Of a stretch of DNA of 9,445 bases, positions 5,519 through 9,445 are shown piece after piece. Source of the DNA: CAZFLY01 sp964519995 (GTDB taxonomy: Bacteria > Planctomycetota > Phycisphaerae > Sedimentisphaerales > Anaerobacaceae); assembly GCA_964519995.1 (NCBI GenBank), contig CAZFLY010000087.1:1-9445 (forward strand). Reading direction: 5' to 3'. Below the pieces are notes generated by a model that searched no databases, was not told where the DNA came from, and saw only the letters and a program-made list of their open reading frames with translations. Position 1 is the stretch's first letter. Every line of letters begins with the position of its first letter. A program made the translations under genes and the position numbers.

Positions 5519-7714
5519 ATGGGAAAACTCATTGTAGTCGCAAATCGGCTACCGCTCAGTATCACAAGGCGGGAAGGACAATATCACTTCCGCCCCAGTC
5601 CGGGCGGCCTTGCGACCGGTTTGTCATCACTGCCGGAGTCTTTCGAGCGTGTCTGGATAGGTTGGCCGGGTATAACAAGCGAAAAACTAAGCCCTGAGGA
5701 TAAAACAAAAATCGAGGATAGACTTACCAGCGAAAACTGCGTGCCAATCTTTATGACCCAAAAACAAATAGAACACTTTTATCTGGGATTCTGCAATAAG
5801 ACGATTTGGCCTCTCTTCCATTACTTTCCCGTTCGTACGTTCTTCGAGGAACGTTTCTGGACATCGTACCAACAGGTCAATGAGATATTCTGCGATAAGG
5901 TAATGAATATTGCCAAAAGTGGAGATTACGTATGGATCCACGACTACCAATTGATGTTGCTTCCTCAACTACTCAGAGATAGACTTGCGGATTTGCAGAT
6001 CGGTTTCTTCTTGCATATACCATGGCCTTCGTTCGAGCTGTTTCGCCTATTGCCGTGGCGTGAGGAGATTCTAAACGGCTTACTCGGAGCTGACCTGATA
6101 GGATTCCACGCCTACGATTATGTTCGACACTTTCTCAGTAGCGTCTGTAGAATAATAGGTCTTGAACAAACCTTAGGAAAAATCAGCGTTTCAAACCGGG
6201 TTGTAAAAGCAGATGCTTTTCCTATGGGTATAAATTATAATAAATACTCCGAGGCTATAAATGATGTAAAAGTCAAGAAAGAAGCAGAAAGAATACGAGA
6301 AAAAGTTGGTAACTGCAAAATCATCATCTCAGCAGACAGACTAGATTATACCAAAGGAATAATCCAGCGTTTGGAAGCATTCGATTTATTCTTATCAGAG
6401 AATCCAGATTATAAGGGCCGTGTCACACTCGTTATGGTTGCCGTTCCCTCACGAACAGGAGTTGAAGACTACAAAATACTAAGGAACAGACTTGAGCAGC
6501 TTGTAGGACGAGTCAATGGTGAACACGGTACAATTGGTTATATGCCAGTCTGGTATCTGTACCGATTTTTGCCTTTTGAGAAACTTGCAGCACTGTATAA
6601 CGTAGCTGATGTAGCCTTAGTAACACCCTTGAGAGACGGAATGAATCTAATAGCAAAGGAATTCATCGCATCAAAAAAAGATGGTAAAGGTGTATTGATA
6701 TTAAGCGAAATGACCGGTGCTGCAGGTGAGCTGGGAGAAGCCTTGATAGTCAATGCCAATAACAAAGCAGAAATTGTAAATGCTATCAAACAGGCTCTTG
6801 AAATGTCCACAATTGAACAGATTGAACGCAATAGATTGATGCAGGAAAGACTTCGACGTTATGACGTCGCCAGATGGAGCAGTGATTTTCTAAATACATT
6901 GTGCAAGGTGAAGAAAATACAACAAGAACTTTCGGTCCGGAGGCTGTCAGACATTTCACGACAAAAACTAGTCAGCAATTACCTCAAAAGTCGTAAAAGA
7001 CTTCTTTTGCTTGACTATGACGGCACACTTGTTGGGTTCAAAGGCAAACCCGCAAATGCAGGGCCAGATGGGGAAATCATCTCTTTGCTTAAGACTCTAT
7101 CAAAAGAGCCTAAGAACAACATAGCGATAATAAGCGGTCGGGACAAAACAACGTTATCAGAATGGCTGGGAGCTCTGAACGTGGCCCTAGTTGCCGAACA
7201 CGGGGCCTGGATAAAAGAAAAGGGAAAAGACTGGCAGTGTATGGAGTCTTTCAGTACCGACTGGAAAGCCGCAGTCAGGCCCATCCTTGAGCTTTACTCT
7301 GATCGAACACCTGGTTCTACAGTCGAAGAAAAGGACTTCTCACTGGTCTGGCACTATCGCAGAGCGAACGTTGAACTGGCCCACGTTAGAACTCAGGAAC
7401 TTAGGGATACTCTGCTGGGCCTGATAGAAAATCTTGGTGTAGGTGTATGCGAAGGCAACAAAATACTGGAAATAAGGAATCTCGGCGTAAACAAAGGCCG
7501 AGCCGCTGAGTTGTTCGCGAGGGAAAATTGGGACTTTATGCTGGCGGTGGGTGATGATTATACCGATGAAGAAATGTTCACGGCCTTGCCAGAACCTGCG
7601 TACTCTATAAGAGTAGGCTTAAGTATTTCAAAAGCTAAGTTCAACGTAGATACTGTGAGTGATGTCAGATCGTTGCTCAGAGAATTAGCAGGAGAGGGGC
7701 ATGCTCAGCCTTGA
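5519..7714 (+). CDS. otsAB: Fused trehalose-6-phosphate synthase / trehalose-6-phosphate phosphatase
   Basis: It makes trehalose from UDP-glucose and glucose-6-phosphate in two steps on one 731-aa chain. Residues 1-465 are a GT20 synthase domain, with VVANRLPLS (6-14), SPGGLATGL (27-35), WIHDYQ with D142, DRLDYTKG with R274 and K279, and LRDGMNLIAKEF with D373. These align with E. coli OtsA D130, R262, K267 and D361, a constant offset of 12. Residues 490-725 are a HAD-type OtsB domain, with LLDYDGTL (nucleophile D499, D501), AIISGRD, VAEHGAW and GDDYTDEEMF (D679, D680, D683). All key residues are present in both halves, so both activities are expected. ATG 5519 is preceded directly by an in-frame GTG (5516); AAGG at 5505-5508 could serve either. 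It overlaps treT by 14 nt, giving a translationally coupled operon for stress or osmolyte synthesis. Confidence 0.95.
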   Translation: MGKLIVVANRLPLSITRREGQYHFRPSPGGLATGLSSLPESFERVWIGWPGITSEKLSPEDKTKIEDRLTSENCVPIFMTQKQIEHFYLGFCNKTIWPLFHYFPVRTFFEERFWTSYQQVNEIFCDKVMNIAKSGDYVWIHDYQLMLLPQLLRDRLADLQIGFFLHIPWPSFELFRLLPWREEILNGLLGADLIGFHAYDYVRHFLSSVCRIIGLEQTLGKISVSNRVVKADAFPMGINYNKYSEAINDVKVKKEAERIREKVGNCKIIISADRLDYTKGIIQRLEAFDLFLSENPDYKGRVTLVMVAVPSRTGVEDYKILRNRLEQLVGRVNGEHGTIGYMPVWYLYRFLPFEKLAALYNVADVALVTPLRDGMNLIAKEFIASKKDGKGVLILSEMTGAAGELGEALIVNANNKAEIVNAIKQALEMSTIEQIERNRLMQERLRRYDVARWSSDFLNTLCKVKKIQQELSVRRLSDISRQKLVSNYLKSRKRLLLLDYDGTLVGFKGKPANAGPDGEIISLLKTLSKEPKNNIAIISGRDKTTLSEWLGALNVALVAEHGAWIKEKGKDWQCMESFSTDWKAAVRPILELYSDRTPGSTVEEKDFSLVWHYRRANVELAHVRTQELRDTLLGLIENLGVGVCEGNKILEIRNLGVNKGRAAELFARENWDFMLAVGDDYTDEEMFTALPEPAYSIRVGLSISKAKFNVDTVSDVRSLLRELAGEGHAQP

Positions 7715-8909
7715 AAATTTTCGGACTATTGTTCCAGATGAGACATTAGCAGAGATTTACGCCCGAGCAAGAAGGCTCTATGGCAAGCACATAGTTCACA
7801 TAAACTCCACCTATCAAGGTGGTGGAGTAGCAGAGATTCTGTATTCGCTTGTGCTTCTGATGAACGATGTCGGCATCGACACAGGCTGGAGAATACTGCA
7901 TGGAAGCCCCGACTTTTTCAATGTTACCAAGAAGTTTCATAATGCTCTGCAGGGAGCGAGCCTGAATCTATCGGAACAAAAGAAACGTCTGTATCTTCAA
8001 GTAAATGAGAACTTTGCCAGATTTACACATCTGAACCATGACTGCGTAATAGTACATGATCCTCAGCCGTTAGCGCTGATAAAGTACTACAGAAAGCGCC
8101 AGCCATGGATATGGCGTTGCCATATAGACCTGACCGACCCACACAAGGGATTGTGGGATTTCCTAAAGGGCTTTTTACTAAAGTACGACCAGATCGTTGT
8201 ATCAAGCGAAAAATATTTCAAGGATGATTTGCCCATCGACCAAAGGCTTATGCCGCCAGCGGTCAATCCACTGACGTTAAAAAACAGGGAATTGGATGAA
8301 AAAACAATACTCAAATATGTAAAAAAGGCTGGGATTCCTATGGACAAACCGATTATTACTCAGGTTTCCCGGCTGGATCCCTGGAAAGACCCGGAAGGCG
8401 TGCTGGATGTCTTCAAACTGGTCAAAGAGAAGGTCGATTGCCGCTTGGTTTTTCTCTATAACCTGGCCAGTGACGACCCAGAAGGTGTACAAATCTACAC
8501 CAGAATGCAAAAAAAAGCCAAGAAACTAAAAGACAATGGGGATGTTCTATTTGTTCTGGGCAATAATGATATTCTCGTAAACTCCGTACAAAGATTTTCA
8601 AGCGTAATAATCCAAAAGTCAATAAAGGAAGGTTTTTGTCTGGCAGTCACCGAGGCCCTCTGGAAAGGTACACCTGTCGTTGCCTCCAATGTTGGGGGCA
8701 TACCGGTTCAAATTAAGGATGGCAAGAATGGTTTCTTGCTCGAACCAAAAGACATAGAAGGATTTGCAGAGAGAATTATCCATATCCTGAAGCATCCTGA
8801 TGAAGGCAAAAGGCTGGGGGAAAACGCCAAGGAAACCGTCCGACAGAAGTTCCTGATAACCCGGCTGCTTTCCGATTATCTGGATATGCTCAATTCCATA
8901 GTTGGTTAA
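7701..8909 (+). CDS. treT: TreT-type trehalose synthase (glycosyl-transferring), GT4
   Basis: TreT enzymes join NDP-glucose and glucose directly to trehalose, reversibly. The 402-aa protein shows the TreT-like N-terminus with HINSTYQGGGVAEIL (33-47), the stretch FNVTKKFHNALQG, HDPQPLAL, RCHIDLTDP, the nucleotide-phosphate site SRLDPWKD with R224 and K229, an intact E-x7-E motif (E310 and E318 in EGFCLAVTE), and KGTPVVASNVGGIP. Length is normal for the family. The start, ATG 7701, has AGGAG (7690-7694) at 6-nt spacing and lies inside the 3' end of otsAB. The family also includes trehalose phosphorylases and uncharacterised GT4 enzymes that share these motifs, so the reaction is inferred from similarity to archaeal TreT as I remember it. 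An alternative role, as a partner that activates the fused OtsAB, is suggested by the operon. Confidence 0.85.
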   Translation: MLSLENFRTIVPDETLAEIYARARRLYGKHIVHINSTYQGGGVAEILYSLVLLMNDVGIDTGWRILHGSPDFFNVTKKFHNALQGASLNLSEQKKRLYLQVNENFARFTHLNHDCVIVHDPQPLALIKYYRKRQPWIWRCHIDLTDPHKGLWDFLKGFLLKYDQIVVSSEKYFKDDLPIDQRLMPPAVNPLTLKNRELDEKTILKYVKKAGIPMDKPIITQVSRLDPWKDPEGVLDVFKLVKEKVDCRLVFLYNLASDDPEGVQIYTRMQKKAKKLKDNGDVLFVLGNNDILVNSVQRFSSVIIQKSIKEGFCLAVTEALWKGTPVVASNVGGIPVQIKDGKNGFLLEPKDIEGFAERIIHILKHPDEGKRLGENAKETVRQKFLITRLLSDYLDMLNSIVG

Positions 8910-8971
8910 ATGGTGATTGGTAAAATGGTAATTAGCTACAAGTCACCAATTACCAGTTACCAATTACTAAT
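8910..8971. repeat. Heptanucleotide foldback tract after treT, core TACCAAT
   Basis: The right arm (8944-8971) is four in-phase 7-nt units: CACCAAT, TACCAGT, TACCAAT and TACTAAT. The left arm (8910-8935) carries complementary ATTGGTA-like units. With one bulge, the arms pair at about 20 of 26 positions around a short loop. It starts immediately after the treT stop codon and lies before the 3' end of the convergent small frame at 9001, so it could act as a two-way transcript end. No clean T-run follows; TCTATTTTCT comes after the stem. Confidence 0.7.
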
Positions 8972-9000
8972 CTATTTTCTGTCCTAAGGGTCACCATCCT

Positions 9001-9147
9001 CTACTGAGATTGTTTACTTTTAACCTGTTCAGCAAGCTCGGCAAGACGATATTCAATCTCCAGCAGCTTTTCACGGGTATTTAACTCAGACCGACCTATG
9101 ATTGCCTTGAGCAACCCGGCAGCCGCGGCAATCTCAAAAATAATCAA
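9001..9147 (-). CDS. Small unidentified protein or truncated gene, 48 aa
   Basis: Hand translation of the minus strand gives a frame open from just after a TGA (9151-9153) to TAG 9001-9003. The only usable start is TTG 9147, which is itself part of a heptanucleotide repeat unit. The peptide has a hydrophobic N-terminus, MIIFEIAAAAGLLKAIIG. A charged helix follows, with leucines spaced as in a coiled coil (KLLEIEYRLAELAEQVKSK). Codon choice is strongly coding-like. I do not recognise the family. It could be a small membrane-anchored coiled-coil protein, or the 3' end of a longer gene whose front was replaced by repeats; the missing ribosome site favours the latter. It is convergent with treT. 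Confidence 0.45.
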   Translation of the reverse strand: MIIFEIAAAAGLLKAIIGRSELNTREKLLEIEYRLAELAEQVKSKQSQ

Positions 9148-9168
9148 TAGTCAATTATCAATAATCAA
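9141..9168. repeat. Heptanucleotide tandem tract, core TWRTCAA (4 units)
   Basis: Four exact in-phase units follow each other: TAATCAA, TAGTCAA, TTATCAA and TAATCAA. On the minus strand they read TTGATTA-like and supply the TTG that could start the 48-aa frame. Confidence 0.8.
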
Positions 9169-9175
9169 TTTTGAC

Positions 9176-9231
9176 CGTCTTCTGTCCTCTGACTTCTGCC
9201 TTCTGTCCTCCGTCATCTGTCTTCTGTTTTA
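9176..9231. repeat. Heptanucleotide tandem tract, core YGTCYTC (7 units)
   Basis: Seven consecutive 7-nt units fit YGNCNTC without a phase break from 9176 to 9224 (for example TGTCCTC twice, TGACTTC, TGCCTTC, CGTCATC, TGTCTTC), then a decayed TGTTTTA. The tract starts 7 nt after the TWRTCAA tract ends, so two different heptamer families sit side by side. Confidence 0.85.
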
Positions 9232-9321
9232 TTTTATTGGCCAGCCGGTGTGAGCGGCGATTATCTCGTCGATTTGCTTCCAACTGAATGTCCTGATTTG
9301 CATCAAAGGAATTTGAGACAA
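9229..9321 (-). CDS. Possible very small protein or gene fragment, 24-30 aa
   Basis: A minus-strand frame ends at TAA 9229-9231, at the edge of the last heptanucleotide unit. From ATG 9303 it encodes 24 residues, MQIRTFSWKQIDEIIAAHTG and then WPIK; from TTG 9321 it encodes 30. Composition and codons (ATC, AAG, GAG, GCC, GGC) look translated, but there is no ribosome site. I recognise no family. It may be the front piece of a gene interrupted by the repeat tracts, with the 48-aa frame as the rear piece, or an independent short peptide. A promoter-like block lies upstream. Confidence 0.28.
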   Translation of the reverse strand: MSQIPLMQIRTFSWKQIDEIIAAHTGWPIK

Positions 9322-9340
9322 TCGCTACGAAACTCTTTTG

Positions 9341-9368
9341 TTATAATATTTGTCAAATACAGACAAAA
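9341..9368 (-). promoter_or_regulatory. Operator-like palindromes with a -10-like box
   Basis: TATTTG-T-CAAATA (9347-9359) is a perfect 13-nt palindrome. It overlaps a second inverted repeat, TTTGTC (9349-9354) / GACAAA (9363-9368), with an 8-nt gap. On the minus strand TATAAC (9339-9344) follows, with TTGTCT (9360-9365) 15 nt upstream as a short-spaced -35. This suits a regulated promoter reading toward the small frame at 9321, but only by pattern. Confidence 0.3.
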
Positions 9369-9445
9369 TATCACGGCTGAAGAAATCTTTACTAGTGCTT
9401 TGTTACATTTCAATTGATGGATATAATTTCTTTAGTTTTATCCGG

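Noticed and set aside
9141..9231. CRISPR array
   Set aside because: Units are 7 nt and contiguous, with no spacers, and no cas genes lie nearby.
9417..9445. Start of a plus-strand gene (MDIISLVLS) at the right edge
   Set aside because: Only nine full codons are visible, there is no ribosome site, and the region is AT-rich, so a chance ATG is as likely.

Overview
The window holds ordinary bacterial biosynthetic and trehalose genes of moderate GC content. Standard-code genes, PdxJ (the deoxyxylulose-dependent vitamin B6 route), RibBA, DapA and a fused OtsA-OtsB point to a Gram-negative-type bacterium. The 7-nt repeat tracts between genes and the gene mix would fit an uncultured lineage such as Planctomycetota. 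That placement is an impression, not something the sequence proves.

Layout, left to right. Positions 1-1922 carry a minus-strand pair: pgsA (phosphatidylglycerophosphate synthase), then ribBA (riboflavin synthesis), which loses only its last few codons at the left edge. A compact module of three overlapping palindromes lies between them. A divergent spacer (1923-2309) separates this pair from a plus-strand pair, pdxJ and dapA. The pdxJ-dapA gap is filled by a degenerate heptanucleotide tract that folds back onto the 3' end of pdxJ. dapA runs tail to tail, with an 8-nt overlap, into a minus-strand family-4-like glycosyltransferase (4021-5148). A second divergent spacer (5149-5518) leads to a two-gene plus-strand operon. 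Its first gene is a fused trehalose-6-phosphate synthase/phosphatase (otsAB, 731 aa). Its second, overlapping by 14 nt, is a TreT-type trehalose synthase (402 aa). The right end (8910-9445) holds more heptanucleotide tracts and one or two very small minus-strand reading frames that I cannot identify.

How the genes work together: otsAB and treT form one translationally coupled unit. Between them they encode two enzymatically distinct ways to make trehalose, from UDP-glucose plus glucose-6-phosphate and from NDP-glucose plus glucose. The arrangement recalls the tpsp-glycosyltransferase operon described in the archaeon Thermoproteus tenax. The other genes are housekeeping: riboflavin, phospholipid, pyridoxal phosphate and lysine/diaminopimelate synthesis.

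The most unusual feature is a set of degenerate tandem tracts, all built on a 7-nt unit but with different core words. They occupy the gene-end spacers (pdxJ/dapA, after treT, and around the small right-end frames) and are absent from the two divergent promoter spacers. Two of the tracts fold back on themselves next to a stop codon.
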